A stretch of 64,000 nucleotides of DNA from Alphaproteobacteria bacterium (GCA_027045875.1 JALUAG010000106.1:38769-102768), one strand, 5' to 3'. Counted from the stretch's first letter, positions 35,045-44,227 are shown. Notes: generated from the letters alone by a model not told the origin. Translations and numbers: made by a program.

Positions 35045-36649
35045 ATGTCACGGCAGAACGTGGAGCGGATCATCCGCAAGTTCGGATCGCAGCAGCGCGT
35101 GGCGGAGCTGCTCGGCATCTGGCAGACGGCGGTGTCCGGCTGGATCCGGCGCGGCGCCATTCCCGCCCGCCGCCAGGAGGAGCTGCTGGCGGTCGCCCGT
35201 CGCGAGGGCATCGATCTCAGACCCGAGGACTTCTTTGCCGGCGCCTTCGCCGACACCGGCACCGAGACCGCGGCCGTGGCGGTGGAGCGTCCCGCCACCG
35301 GGCGCGGCGAGGAGGATCCAGCCCAAGGGAGAGCAGCGCGAACCATGAACGCCACCGCCGACAACGTCGTCAGCCTCGGGACCCGGACCGCACCGGCCGC
35401 CGTCCGCCCCGCGAGGGACCTCTACGAGGTGGGGGAGATCCCGCCTTTGGGCCATGTGCCGCGCAACATGTACGCCTGGGTGATCCGCAAGGAACGCCAC
35501 GGCGAACCGCTCCATGCCATGCAGCAGGAAGTGGTGCCCACCCCCGAGATCGGCGATGACGAGGTGCTGGTCCTGACCATGGCCGCCGGGGTCAACTACA
35601 ACGGGGTGTGGGCCGCGCTCGGCAAGCCCATTTCGCCGCTGGACGTGCACAAGCAGCCCTACCACATCGCCGGATCGGACGCCGCCGGCATCGTCTGGGC
35701 GGTGGGGGCCAAGGTGCGCCGCTGGAAGGTGGGCGACGAGGTGGTGGTCCACTGCAACCAGGACGACGGCGACGACGAGGAGTGCAACGGCGGCGATCCC
35801 ATGCTGTCGCCCAGCCAGCGGATCTGGGGCTACGAGACCCCGGACGGCAGCTTCGCCCAGTTCTGCCGGGTGCAGTCGCGCCAGCTCATGCCCCGGCCCC
35901 GCCACCTGACCTGGGAGGAATCGGGCTGCTACGTGCTGACCCTGGCCACCGCCTACCGCATGCTGTTCGGCCACCCGCCCCACACCCTGAAGCCGGGCGA
36001 CAACGTGCTCGTGTGGGGCGGCGCGGGCGGCCTCGGCTCGATGGCCATCCAGATCATCGCCGCCAGCGGCGCCAACGCCATCGCCGTCATCTCCGACGAG
36101 GACAAGCGCGAGTTCGTGATGTCGCTGGGTGCCAGAGGCGCCATCAACCGCAGGGATTTCGCCTGCTGGGGGGAGATGCCCGATCCCCTCGACGCCGAGG
36201 CCTACGGCGAGTGGGCCAGGGAGGTCCGGCGCTTCGGCAAGGCCATCTGGGACATTACCGGCAGGGGCAACGACGTCGACATCGTGTTCGAGCACCCGGG
36301 CGCCGCCACCTTCCCGGTCTCCGTGTTCGTGGTCAAGCGCGGCGGCATGGTCGTCATCTGCGCCGGCACCACCGGCTACAGGCTGACCCTGGATGCCCGC
36401 TATCTGTGGATGCGGCAGAAGCGGGTGCAGGGCAGCCATTTCGCCAATCTCAAGCAGGCCTCGGCCGCCAACCGCTTCGTGATCAACCGTCAGGTCGATC
36501 CCTGCATGAGCGAGGTCTTTTCCTGGGCCGACATCCCGCGCGCCCACCAGAAGATGATGCGCAACGAGCACAGGCCCGGCAACATGGCGGTACTGGTGCA
36601 GGCCCGTCGCCCCGGCATGCGGACCCTCGAGGAGGCGATCGAGGACTGA
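35045..36649 (+). CDS. ccr: HTH domain fused in frame to crotonyl-CoA carboxylase/reductase
   Basis: 534 residues, one unbroken frame. Residues 1-65 are a Cro/CI-like helix-turn-helix (RKFGSQQRVAELLGIWQTAV, then GWIRRGAIPARR). A low-complexity linker runs to about 100. The rest is complete Ccr: MYAWVIRKE, a VNYNGVWAALGKP segment, the Rossmann VWGGAGGLGSMAIQIIAASG, GRGNDVDIVFEHPGA and LDARYLWMRQKRVQGSHFAN. Ccr reductively carboxylates crotonyl-CoA to ethylmalonyl-CoA with NADPH. The first ATG has GAGAGG six bases upstream. An internal ATG at 35345 has AAGGGAGAG 11 bases upstream and would give a normal 434-residue Ccr, so both forms may be made. Ccr is certain; the fusion is unusual. Confidence 0.9.
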   Translation: MSRQNVERIIRKFGSQQRVAELLGIWQTAVSGWIRRGAIPARRQEELLAVARREGIDLRPEDFFAGAFADTGTETAAVAVERPATGRGEEDPAQGRAARTMNATADNVVSLGTRTAPAAVRPARDLYEVGEIPPLGHVPRNMYAWVIRKERHGEPLHAMQQEVVPTPEIGDDEVLVLTMAAGVNYNGVWAALGKPISPLDVHKQPYHIAGSDAAGIVWAVGAKVRRWKVGDEVVVHCNQDDGDDEECNGGDPMLSPSQRIWGYETPDGSFAQFCRVQSRQLMPRPRHLTWEESGCYVLTLATAYRMLFGHPPHTLKPGDNVLVWGGAGGLGSMAIQIIAASGANAIAVISDEDKREFVMSLGARGAINRRDFACWGEMPDPLDAEAYGEWAREVRRFGKAIWDITGRGNDVDIVFEHPGAATFPVSVFVVKRGGMVVICAGTTGYRLTLDARYLWMRQKRVQGSHFANLKQASAANRFVINRQVDPCMSEVFSWADIPRAHQKMMRNEHRPGNMAVLVQARRPGMRTLEEAIED

Positions 36650-36690
36650 CCGGCGCGGAACGCCCGCGCGATTTCCGGAGGCACGCCGTC

Positions 36691-38352
36691 ATGGTCACCG
36701 CCGACACCGCCGCCCCGGAGGGGGCGCTCCTCGACGCCGGCCGCACCGCGGTTCGCTGCGCCGGCGATCTCGTGGCCCGCGCCCGCGAACGCCTCGCCCG
36801 GACCCTGGCGCCCGGCGGCCGGCTCGACGCCGAGGCGCTGGAGCGGGCGCAGACGGCGGCCCACGGCCTCGCCTGGTACGAGACCTACCGCCAGGCCCTC
36901 GCCCAGATGCAGGCCTGGGCGGAACGGCTGCGGGAGGGGGGACGGTTCGGCGAACGGGAGCGGCTGCTCTTCGAGGTCGCCTTCGCCGAATATCTCGCCC
37001 GCATGGCGGGCGGCCTGCCGATGAGCCAGGTGGAATTCGTGCGTCCCGGCGATCTCGGTCTCGGCGAGGCCGAGATGGACGCCTTCCTCGATCCCGCCGT
37101 GCGCGGGCTGATCGCCGCCGGATGCGAGGCCGGGCGCCGGCGCCGCCTGGCCGAGCTCCTGTGCGACGGGGAGTTCGGCGACTGGGGCCTCGAGGAGGAG
37201 GAGCTCGGGCTCATCCGCGAGCAGTTCCACCGCTTCGCCGAGGAGCGGGTGATACCCTTCGCCCACGGCTGGCATCTGCGGGACGAGCTCCTGCCCCTGT
37301 CGCTGATCGAGGAGCTGGGCGAGCTCGGGGTGTTCGGGCTCACGGTGCCGGAGGCGTACGGCGGCCTCGGCCTCGGCAAGCGGGCGATGTGCATCGTCAC
37401 CGAGGAGCTGTCGCGCGGCTACATCGGCGTGGGCTCCCTCTCCACCCGCTCGGAGATCGCCGCCGAGCTCGTGCGCCTGGGCGGCACCGAAGAACAGAAA
37501 CGACGCTACCTGCCGCGCATCGCCTCGGGCGAGATCATCCCGACGGCGGTCTTCACCGAGCCCGACGTGGGCTCCGATCTGGCCTCCCTCAAGACCCGGG
37601 CGCTGCCGGTCGGCGACCATTTCGAGGTGTTCGGCGCCAAGACCTGGATCACCCATGCCGCCCGCGCCGATCTCATGACCCTGCTGGTGCGCACCGATCC
37701 CGACGCCGAGGGCTACCGCGGCCTCTCGATGCTGCTGGCCGAGAAACCGCGCGGCACGGCGACCGACCCGTTCCCCGTGGAGGGGCTGGACGGTTCCGAG
37801 ATTCCCGTACTCGGGTACCGCGGGATGAAGGAATACGCGCTGTCCTTCGACGGCTTCCGGGTGCCCCGCGAGGGGCTCCTGGGCGGCGTCGAGGGCCAGG
37901 GCTTCAAGCAGCTCATGGCGACCTTCGAGAGCGCCCGCATCCAGACCGCGGCGCGCGCCGTCGGGGTGGCGCGCAACGCCCTCGAGCTCGGCCTCGCCTA
38001 TGCCCTCGAGCGTCGCCAGTTCGGCAAGCCGATCTTCGAATTCCCGCGCGTCCACGGCAAGCTCGCCCGGATGGCGACCGAGATCATGATCGCCCGCCAG
38101 CTCACCCTCTACGCGGCGCGGGAGAAGGACGCCGACCGCCGTTGCGACCTCGAGGCGGGGCTCGCCAAGCTGCTGGCGGCGGCGGTGGCCTGGGCGGCGG
38201 CCGACAACGCGCTTCAAATTCACGGCGGAAACGGCTATGCACTCGAATACCAGATCAGCCGCGTGCTGTGCGACGCGCGCATCCTGAACATCTTCGAGGG
38301 TGCGGCGGAGATCCAGGCACAGGTGATCGCGCGGCGACTGCTGGCCGAGTAG
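36691..38352 (+). CDS. mcd: Methylsuccinyl-CoA dehydrogenase (acyl-CoA dehydrogenase family)
   Basis: 553 residues, the extended length of Mcd. It oxidises (2S)-methylsuccinyl-CoA to mesaconyl-CoA with FAD. An N-terminal extension of about 150 residues precedes the dehydrogenase core: FGLTVPEAYGGLGLGKRAM, FTEPDVGSDLASLKTRA, AKTWITHAARADLM, QFGKPIFEFPRVHGKLARM and the C-terminal LQIHGGNGYALEYQISRVL. GGAGG lies nine bases before the ATG. It is 41 bases after ccr, so it shares that transcript, with a hairpin terminator behind it. Confidence 0.93.
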   Translation: MVTADTAAPEGALLDAGRTAVRCAGDLVARARERLARTLAPGGRLDAEALERAQTAAHGLAWYETYRQALAQMQAWAERLREGGRFGERERLLFEVAFAEYLARMAGGLPMSQVEFVRPGDLGLGEAEMDAFLDPAVRGLIAAGCEAGRRRRLAELLCDGEFGDWGLEEEELGLIREQFHRFAEERVIPFAHGWHLRDELLPLSLIEELGELGVFGLTVPEAYGGLGLGKRAMCIVTEELSRGYIGVGSLSTRSEIAAELVRLGGTEEQKRRYLPRIASGEIIPTAVFTEPDVGSDLASLKTRALPVGDHFEVFGAKTWITHAARADLMTLLVRTDPDAEGYRGLSMLLAEKPRGTATDPFPVEGLDGSEIPVLGYRGMKEYALSFDGFRVPREGLLGGVEGQGFKQLMATFESARIQTAARAVGVARNALELGLAYALERRQFGKPIFEFPRVHGKLARMATEIMIARQLTLYAAREKDADRRCDLEAGLAKLLAAAVAWAAADNALQIHGGNGYALEYQISRVLCDARILNIFEGAAEIQAQVIARRLLAE

Positions 38353-38401
38353 TGGAAGGGAGGCTCGTCGACCGGGCGGTACACACGCTTCGGCGTCGAG
38401 G

Positions 38402-38428
38402 AAAGGGGAAGCCCATGGCTTCCCCTTT
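38402..38428 (+). terminator. Hairpin terminator after mcd
   Basis: A 12-bp perfect stem AAAGGGGAAGCC / GGCTTCCCCTTT around a three-base loop (CAT) starts 50 bases after the mcd stop. The T run is only the three bases of the stem end; the stem is symmetric enough to work on both strands. Confidence 0.65.
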
Positions 38429-38493
38429 GCCGTCGGGTGCGGGCCGCTGCGGCCCTCCCTCGCCGGCGGCCGGCCGCGGCCGCGGGACGGGTC

Positions 38494-39006
38494 TCATTCC
38501 TCCGGTTCGAGGCCCGGGATGCCGAACACGCCGTCGCGGGCGATCACCTCCCGGACCAGGGGATCCGCGCGCCACCACTCGCGGGCGGGCCCGTTGCGCC
38601 GCCGCCAGTCCTCGATGAAGGCGCGGGCCGGCTTCCACTTCTCCCGGCTCGAGCCCCGCAGCTTCTGGACGAACAGCAGGGTCATGGCCGGGTTCTCGAT
38701 CACCAGCCCGTCCACCATCACCTCGCGGCCGCAGTAGGGCAGCAGATCGAGGGTGGCGCCGGCGAAGAACACCTCGCCCTTGACCGCCGGATAGAGCCTG
38801 CCGTCGGTGGTGACGAGACCGAGCTGGCGGCGGCCCCCACCGCAGTCGGGGGTGCATTCGCCGGCCACCTCGCACAGGAGATCCACCACCTCGCCGCGCA
38901 GCACCACCGGCTTCTCGTGCGGGATGCCCCAGGTCTGGGCGGCGAAGGCCGCGCCCGGGGCCAGCAGCAGCACCAGCGCCAGGCGAACGAGCGCGCGTCC
39001 CGTCAT
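38494..39006 (-). CDS. Secreted Cys-containing protein, unknown function (B of a pair)
   Basis: 170 residues. Signal peptide (about 1-22, LVRLALVLLLAPGAAFA) then a mature domain with LRGEVVDLLCEVAGECTPDCGG (Cys cluster), a second PYCGREV Cys, and a C-terminal helical part rich in Trp/Arg. The LRGEVVDLLC opening resembles VTGEIVDTWC of the neighbour, so the two look like diverged duplicates or partner domains. The Cys may form disulfides or bind metal. Two bases separate the pair, which form an operon. No family recognised. Confidence 0.65.
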   Translation of the reverse strand: MTGRALVRLALVLLLAPGAAFAAQTWGIPHEKPVVLRGEVVDLLCEVAGECTPDCGGGRRQLGLVTTDGRLYPAVKGEVFFAGATLDLLPYCGREVMVDGLVIENPAMTLLFVQKLRGSSREKWKPARAFIEDWRRRNGPAREWWRADPLVREVIARDGVFGIPGLEPEE

Positions 39007-39008
39007 GG

Positions 39009-39434
39009 TCACTCTCCGAACGGCTGGATGCCGTATTCCTCGTGGGTCAGGTTGACGATTCCCCGGTCGTCGGCGACCTCGTCGACCAGCAGGTACTTGA
39101 CGCCGTCGCGCTCGACGAGGGTGCCGTCGACCGTCACCCGATGGGTCTGGATGGAGACGATGCGCGGCTCGGCGACGCTCCGGTCGTCGCCCTCGAGCCT
39201 GAGCACCATGTAGTAGTTGCCGGCGTCGTCCATGATGCTCACCGGGATGCCGCCCACCGCGCACCACACGGCGCACTGATGATGGGCGGTGCCGAAGCCG
39301 TACATGATGCCGGTGATCGCGCACCAGGTGTCGACGATCTCGCCGGTCACCCGGACGCGTTCGGCGGCCCGAACCGGCCCCGGCCAGGCGAGCGCCAGCG
39401 CGAGACCGAGCACGCCCACGAGGAATCCGTGCAT
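39009..39434 (-). CDS. Secreted Cys/His-containing protein, unknown function (A of a pair)
   Basis: 141 residues from the ATG at 39434, with GGAGGAGAG just upstream. Signal peptide (about 1-24, ending GPVRA), then VTGEIVDTWCAITGIMYGFG and HHQCAVWCAVGGIPVSI: one Cys, then His-His and a C-x3-C group. The rest is beta-rich and ends in HEEYGIQPFGE. The Cys/His layout suits a copper, heme or disulfide role in the periplasm, but I do not recognise a characterised family. Confidence 0.65.
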   Translation of the reverse strand: MHGFLVGVLGLALALAWPGPVRAAERVRVTGEIVDTWCAITGIMYGFGTAHHQCAVWCAVGGIPVSIMDDAGNYYMVLRLEGDDRSVAEPRIVSIQTHRVTVDGTLVERDGVKYLLVDEVADDRGIVNLTHEEYGIQPFGE

Positions 39435-39524
39435 TCTCTCCTCCCCGCTCCGTTTCCCGCCGAGCTTAGGCCGGCCGCGGGTAGGCGCCATTCACGAGGT
39501 CGGGAGGGACGCGTGAGGTGCCGC

Positions 39525-40187
39525 TCAGCCGGGCCAGTCCTCGCGCCGCCAGGCGGCGTCCCAGAACAGCCATTCGTAGCGCACCGCGGTCCGGTAGGCC
39601 TCGGCCATGGCCTCCCGTTCGCGCCCGCTCACGGCCTCCGCGGCGGCATCGGTGATCGCCATCACCCGCCGCACGATGTCGCCGAAGCCCTCGTCGGCGT
39701 AGGTCTCGATCCAGGCATCGAAGGGGTTGGGCCGGCGCGCCTCGCGGTGCAGGTGCAGCCCCACCTGCCAGTAGACGTGATAGCAGGGCAGCAACGCCGC
39801 CACCGCTTCGGCGAAACTGCCGGCACTCGCCAGGGACAGCAGCCAGTGGCCGTAGCCGAGACAGGTGGGGGACGGCCGGGCCGCCGCCCAGGCGCCCTCG
39901 TCGATGCCGAAGCGCGCGAAGAAGGTCTCGTGCAGCGCCCGCTCCTCGACGATGGCGTCGTGGGCGCAGCGGGCGAGCACCACCTGGGCCCCGGGATCGG
40001 GGGCCCGCGCCGCGGCGGCGGCGAGCGCCCGCGAGAACAGCCCGAGATAGTGGGCGTCCTGAACGAGATAGTGGACGAAGCGCTCGTGCGAGAGGGTGCC
40101 GAGGGCGAGTTCGCGGTTGAAGGGCAGATCGAGGATCCGGCGAAAGAGCGGCCGGACCTCCTGCCACATCCGTTCCGAAAAGGACAT
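39525..40187 (-). CDS. tenA: TenA family thiaminase II
   Basis: 220 residues. TenA hydrolyses thiamine breakdown products such as aminopyrimidine derivatives for salvage of the thiamine pyrimidine. The key residues fall at the classical positions: D44 (VQDAHYLGL), C135 (ALLPCYHVYWQVG) and E205 (YEWLFWDAAW). An all-helical bundle of normal length. No thi genes adjoin it and I see no TPP riboswitch in the short upstream gap. Confidence 0.92.
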   Translation of the reverse strand: MSFSERMWQEVRPLFRRILDLPFNRELALGTLSHERFVHYLVQDAHYLGLFSRALAAAAARAPDPGAQVVLARCAHDAIVEERALHETFFARFGIDEGAWAAARPSPTCLGYGHWLLSLASAGSFAEAVAALLPCYHVYWQVGLHLHREARRPNPFDAWIETYADEGFGDIVRRVMAITDAAAEAVSGREREAMAEAYRTAVRYEWLFWDAAWRREDWPG

Positions 40188-40268
40188 CCCGGTGCTCCTC
40201 CGGCAGGGCGGACGGTCGGTGGTGTCGCGCGAGCCAGATAGGGGCGGGACGCCGTTTCCGCCACCCCC

Positions 40269-41648
40269 CTAACGGGCGGGGACGCGAGGCCGCCTCCGGG
40301 AGCCGGCGGGCGGCCCGGAACCGCGCCCGCTGCGGAGGGCGCGCAGGGCCAGGAACGACAGCCAGCCGCCTTCGATCCACCCCCCGAGCGCCGCCGCCAG
40401 CCCGGCGCCGGCGAGCCCGAGGGCGGGCGTCAGCAGGAGGAGAAGGCCGAGGAAGAGGGCCTTGGCGCTGGCCGAGACCCGCAGCAGACCGCCCACCTTC
40501 CCGCGCATGACGAGGACGGTGGCGGCGGGCAGGCTCGCGAGGGCCGCCGCCTGCTGCAGCAGCAGCAGGACGAGGACGACGCGCCCCTCCGCGAAATCGG
40601 GCCCGCCGACGAGCCGCAGCAGCGGCCCGGCGAAGGCGGCGGCGAGGGCGAGAAGGGGCCAGCCGACCGCCATCGCGGTGGCCGCGAGACGGAGGGCGGC
40701 GCGCCGCGCCCGGGCGAGGGCGCCGGCCGCCACCAGCCGGGCGAGTTCCGGCTCGAGGGCCTTTCGCACCATTTCCGCCACCCGTTCGAGGCCGCCCGCG
40801 ATCTGGAGCGCGAGCTGGTAGAGACCGGCCATGCGGGGACCGAGCAGGGCGCCGATCAGCAGGGTGGCGACGCGGTTGGAGACGAGGCCCACGGTACCGC
40901 GCAGATTGACGGCGATCAGCATCCGCCAGAGGCCGGGATGCGGCCGCACCAGCCCGCGCAGCCGGAAGCTCATGCCCTCGAGCAGCCGGCGCCGGCGCAG
41001 CTCGCGCAGGGCGAGCGCCCAGGCGATCGCCGTGTCGGCGAGGTTGGCCAGCAGCCAGACGGCGCCCACCGCCCACAGACCGCCACCCGCCAGCATCGCC
41101 AGCAGCACCCCGACGAGGCGCACCGCCGGCAGCACCACCCGGTGCCAGGCCACCAGATCGAAGCGGTCGAGCAGGCGCAGGACGGCCAGCGGCGTGGCGC
41201 TCTGGGCGAACAGGATGATGACCAGATAGGGACGGGCGAAGGCGAGGAGCTCGGGCGGCCAGCGGAGATAGGGAACGAGCGGGCCGAGCAGCAGCTCGGC
41301 CAGCAGCAGCGCGACGGCGGCGCTCGCGAGATCAAGGAGCAGCACCAGCAGCAGGAGGCCCTGGAGATCGCCCCGGCGTCCCTCGCCGAGACAGAGGGCG
41401 CCGAAGCGCACCAGCACGCCGCCGGCGTTGAAGCGGCAGATCCCGGCCACGGTGAGGGCGTAGGCCTGGACCACCACGAGCTCGCCGAAGCCGGTGCTGC
41501 CGAGGGTGCGGGCGGCGAGGGCGAAGGCGGCGATGCCCAGGATCGCGGCCAGCCCGTGACCGCCCGAGAGACGTGCGGTGTTGCCGAAGACGCGGCGCAG
41601 CACGCCGGCCTTCGGGGCGAGATCGCCGATCACGGGCGGAAGCGGCAT
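40269..41648 (-). CDS. Flippase-like polysaccharide export protein (Wzx/MATE-like)
   Basis: 459 residues from the ATG at 41648 (MPLPPVIGDL), with an alternative ATG at 41699 adding 17 residues; neither has a clear ribosome site. About 12 hydrophobic segments and the oligosaccharide-flippase architecture (GGHGLAAILGIAAFALAART; FGELVVVQAYALTVAG near the N-terminus). It probably moves lipid-linked sugars across the inner membrane. It is divergent from three glycosyltransferase genes, so the four form one surface-polysaccharide or glycolipid locus. Confidence 0.78.
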   Translation of the reverse strand: MPLPPVIGDLAPKAGVLRRVFGNTARLSGGHGLAAILGIAAFALAARTLGSTGFGELVVVQAYALTVAGICRFNAGGVLVRFGALCLGEGRRGDLQGLLLLVLLLDLASAAVALLLAELLLGPLVPYLRWPPELLAFARPYLVIILFAQSATPLAVLRLLDRFDLVAWHRVVLPAVRLVGVLLAMLAGGGLWAVGAVWLLANLADTAIAWALALRELRRRRLLEGMSFRLRGLVRPHPGLWRMLIAVNLRGTVGLVSNRVATLLIGALLGPRMAGLYQLALQIAGGLERVAEMVRKALEPELARLVAAGALARARRAALRLAATAMAVGWPLLALAAAFAGPLLRLVGGPDFAEGRVVLVLLLLQQAAALASLPAATVLVMRGKVGGLLRVSASAKALFLGLLLLLTPALGLAGAGLAAALGGWIEGGWLSFLALRALRSGRGSGPPAGSRRRPRVPAR

Positions 41649-41698
41649 CGGTGGCTCATCATCCCGGCGCCACCGGCAGCGGCCCGCCGCCGGGGTCA

Positions 41699-41712
41699 TT
41701 GATGCAGGTCAA
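41699..41712. promoter_or_regulatory. FNR/CRP-family-like box between flippase and glycosyltransferase genes
   Basis: TTGATGCAGGTCAA matches the FNR/Anr consensus TTGAT-N4-ATCAA with one mismatch. It sits in the divergent region and could make the locus oxygen-responsive. One half-mismatched site can occur by chance. Confidence 0.35.
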
Positions 41713-41801
41713 TTGCTGTTCCCGCCCGTCCTTCTACGCTGGATCTCCCCGGCCGTCCCGTCTCCGGGCGACCGTAACCTGCTGGTTGCCGATCGGGCCA
41801 T

Positions 41802-42995
41802 ATGCGGATCACGCTTTTCCTGTCTGCTCTCGCGGGTGGCGGCGCCCAGCGGCGCATGCTGCTGCTGGCACGCGGGTTCGCCGCGGCCGGCCACGAGGTG
41901 GAGATCGTGACCGCGGGCGCGCCCGAGAATGCCGAGGCGGCGCTGCCGGCCGGAGTGCGCCACCGGGCACTGGCATCACCGCTCGCCGGTCTCCCCTGGC
42001 TGCGCCATCGCCGCGGCCTCTGGGTGCCCGCCGTCTGGCGCCGCCTCGCGGTCCATCTCCGGACCCGGCCGCCCGACGTCCTTCTCGCCACCTCCACCCC
42101 GGCCAATCTCACCGCCCTTCTCGCCGCCGCCGCCTCGGGCACCGGCACCCCCGTCGTCGTCAGCCTCAACCTCGATCTCGAGGCCTCCCTCGGCCGCGGC
42201 CTCGGCGGGATCCTCGGTCTGCCGCGTCGCGTCGCCGGCATCTACCGCCGGGCGGCGATGCGGGTCGCGATCTCGGAAGGGGTGGCGGAGGGCTGGCGGC
42301 GGCTCGCGGGCGAGGGGGCGCCGCCGATCCGCACGGTCCCCAATCCCGTCGATCTCGCGGCGGTGGCGCGCGGAGCCGCCGCCGAGCCGGAACCCGGCTG
42401 GCCGGTGGCGGGCGAGGGGCCGCTCTTGCTCGCCTGCGGCAAGCTCAAGCCGCAGAAGGACTTCGCGACCCTGATCCGGGCCGCCGCACACCTCGCGCGC
42501 CAGCGGCCGCTGCGCCTCGTCATTCTGGGCGAGGGCGAGGAGCGCCGCCGGCTTCGCGCGCTGGCGGCGGCACTCGGCCTCGGCGAGCGGGTCTTCATGC
42601 CCGGCTTCGTCGCCAACCCCTTCGCCTGGATGGCGCGTGCCTCGCTGTTCGTCCTGTCCTCGCGCTTCGAGGGCCGGAGCAACGTCCTCCTCGAGGCCCT
42701 CGCCTGCGGCTGTCCGGTGGTCGCCACCGACTGTCCGAGCGGCCCGCGCGAAGTCCTCGACGGCGGCCGCTGGGGCCGTCTCGTGCCGGTGGGCGATGCG
42801 GAGACCCTGGCGGCGGCGATGGCGGCGGCACTGGACGCCCCCCGGGACGGCCCGCGGCTGCGCGCGCGGGCGGCCGAGTTCTCCATCGAGCGGGCCGGCG
42901 CCGGCTATCTCGCGGCCCTCGCCGAGGCGGTGGAGCGGGCGGCGGCGAGAGGATGCCGGGGAACCGGGGCCGCGCTTCCGCGGAGCGCGGGATGA
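41802..42995 (+). CDS. GT4-type glycosyltransferase (first of three)
   Basis: 397 residues, GT-B fold. N-terminal ITLFLSALAGGGAQRRMLLLA has the sugar-acceptor Gly-rich loop. The C-terminal donor half has LLACGKLKPQKDFATLIRA, LRLVILGEGEERRRL, VFMPGFVANPFAWM and the EX7E-type region FVLSSRFEGRSNVLLEALAC. The specificity cannot be read. Its stop overlaps the next gene start (ATGA). Confidence 0.88.
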   Translation: MRITLFLSALAGGGAQRRMLLLARGFAAAGHEVEIVTAGAPENAEAALPAGVRHRALASPLAGLPWLRHRRGLWVPAVWRRLAVHLRTRPPDVLLATSTPANLTALLAAAASGTGTPVVVSLNLDLEASLGRGLGGILGLPRRVAGIYRRAAMRVAISEGVAEGWRRLAGEGAPPIRTVPNPVDLAAVARGAAAEPEPGWPVAGEGPLLLACGKLKPQKDFATLIRAAAHLARQRPLRLVILGEGEERRRLRALAAALGLGERVFMPGFVANPFAWMARASLFVLSSRFEGRSNVLLEALACGCPVVATDCPSGPREVLDGGRWGRLVPVGDAETLAAAMAAALDAPRDGPRLRARAAEFSIERAGAGYLAALAEAVERAAARGCRGTGAALPRSAG

Positions 42996-44227
42996 ACCGG
43001 CGGATCGCCTTCCTGCTGCGCTCCCTCGAGGGCGGGGGCATGCAGCGCAACGTGGCCGAGCTCGCCCGCGGCATGATCCTGCGCGGCTTCGAGGTGGAGG
43101 TGCTGGCGTCGGACACGACCGGCGTCATGCGCCGCGAACTGCCGCCGGCGGTGCGGGTCCATCGCCTGCCCCTCGGTTCGCGGGCGGCGGGCGCGCGGGC
43201 GTTGGCGGCCCTCCTGCCCGATCTCGGCCCCGGTGATCGTCTCCGCCTCCGCGTCGGACCGGTGCCGAGCCTGTTCCGGACCCTGCCGGATCTCGTCGCG
43301 CATCTGCGGGCGAGCCGGCCGGCGGGGCTCGTTGCCCTCGGCACCCAGGCCAATCTCGCGGCGCTGGCCGCCCGCCGCCTCGCCCGAGAGCCGCGGCGGC
43401 TGCTGGTGAGCGAGCACAACGTCCTCTCCGCGGTGGCGCGGAATTCCCGGCGCCGCTTCCGGCGTCTCTATCCGCGTCTGGTGCGGGCGGTCTATCCGGA
43501 GGCGGACGCCATCGTCGCCGTGTCGCCGGCGGTGGCCCGCGATCTCGAGGAAATCGCCGCCCTGCCGGCGGGACGGGTGCGGGTGATCGGCAATCCCGTC
43601 GATCTCGCGCGCATCCGGAAACGCGCCGCCGAGGAGCCGGCCCATCCCTGGCCAGGGGAGCGCGAGCCGCCCCTCCTCCTCGCCGTGGGGCGGCTGCACT
43701 GGCAGAAGGGATTCGACACCCTGCTCGACGCCCTGGCCCGGCTCCGCCGCCGCCGGCGGCTGCGGCTCGCCATCCTCGGCGAGGGACCGGAACGTGCCCG
43801 GCTGGAGCGGCGTCGCCGTCGTCTCGGCCTCGAGGACTCGGTGCTGATGCCGGGCTTCGTCGCCAATCCCCATGCCTGGATGGCGCGCGCCTCGGTGTTC
43901 GTGCTGCCGTCGCGCTCCGAAGGTTTCGGCCATGTGCTGGTGGAGGCCCTGGCCTGCGGCTGTCCCGTGGTTGCCGCCGACTGCCCCGGGGCGCCGGCGC
44001 AGATCCTGGAAGGCGGCCGCTACGGCACCCTCGTGCCGGTGGGCGACGCGGCGGCGCTGGCGCGGGCCGTCGAGGCCGCCCTCGACCGGCCGCCCGAGCG
44101 GGCCGCGCTCGTCGCACGGGCGCGCGCGCTGGCGGGCGGAGACCCCACGGGCGCCTATCTCGACCTCCTGTTTCCCGGAGACCCCGATGTCCGCGACCCA
44201 CCACAGGATGCCGAAACCGCGGCCTGA
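42992..44227 (+). CDS. GT4-type glycosyltransferase (second of three)
   Basis: 411 residues from the ATG at 42992. Same fold and nearly the same donor-site sequence as its neighbours: VGRLHWQKGFDTLLDALARL, VLMPGFVANPHAWMARASVF, SRSEGFGHVLVEALACGCPV, LVPVGDAAALARA. The N-terminal acceptor half differs more from the other two, as expected after tandem duplication with new acceptor specificity. It overlaps the third gene by 41 bases. Confidence 0.87.
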   Translation: MNRRIAFLLRSLEGGGMQRNVAELARGMILRGFEVEVLASDTTGVMRRELPPAVRVHRLPLGSRAAGARALAALLPDLGPGDRLRLRVGPVPSLFRTLPDLVAHLRASRPAGLVALGTQANLAALAARRLAREPRRLLVSEHNVLSAVARNSRRRFRRLYPRLVRAVYPEADAIVAVSPAVARDLEEIAALPAGRVRVIGNPVDLARIRKRAAEEPAHPWPGEREPPLLLAVGRLHWQKGFDTLLDALARLRRRRRLRLAILGEGPERARLERRRRRLGLEDSVLMPGFVANPHAWMARASVFVLPSRSEGFGHVLVEALACGCPVVAADCPGAPAQILEGGRYGTLVPVGDAAALARAVEAALDRPPERAALVARARALAGGDPTGAYLDLLFPGDPDVRDPPQDAETAA

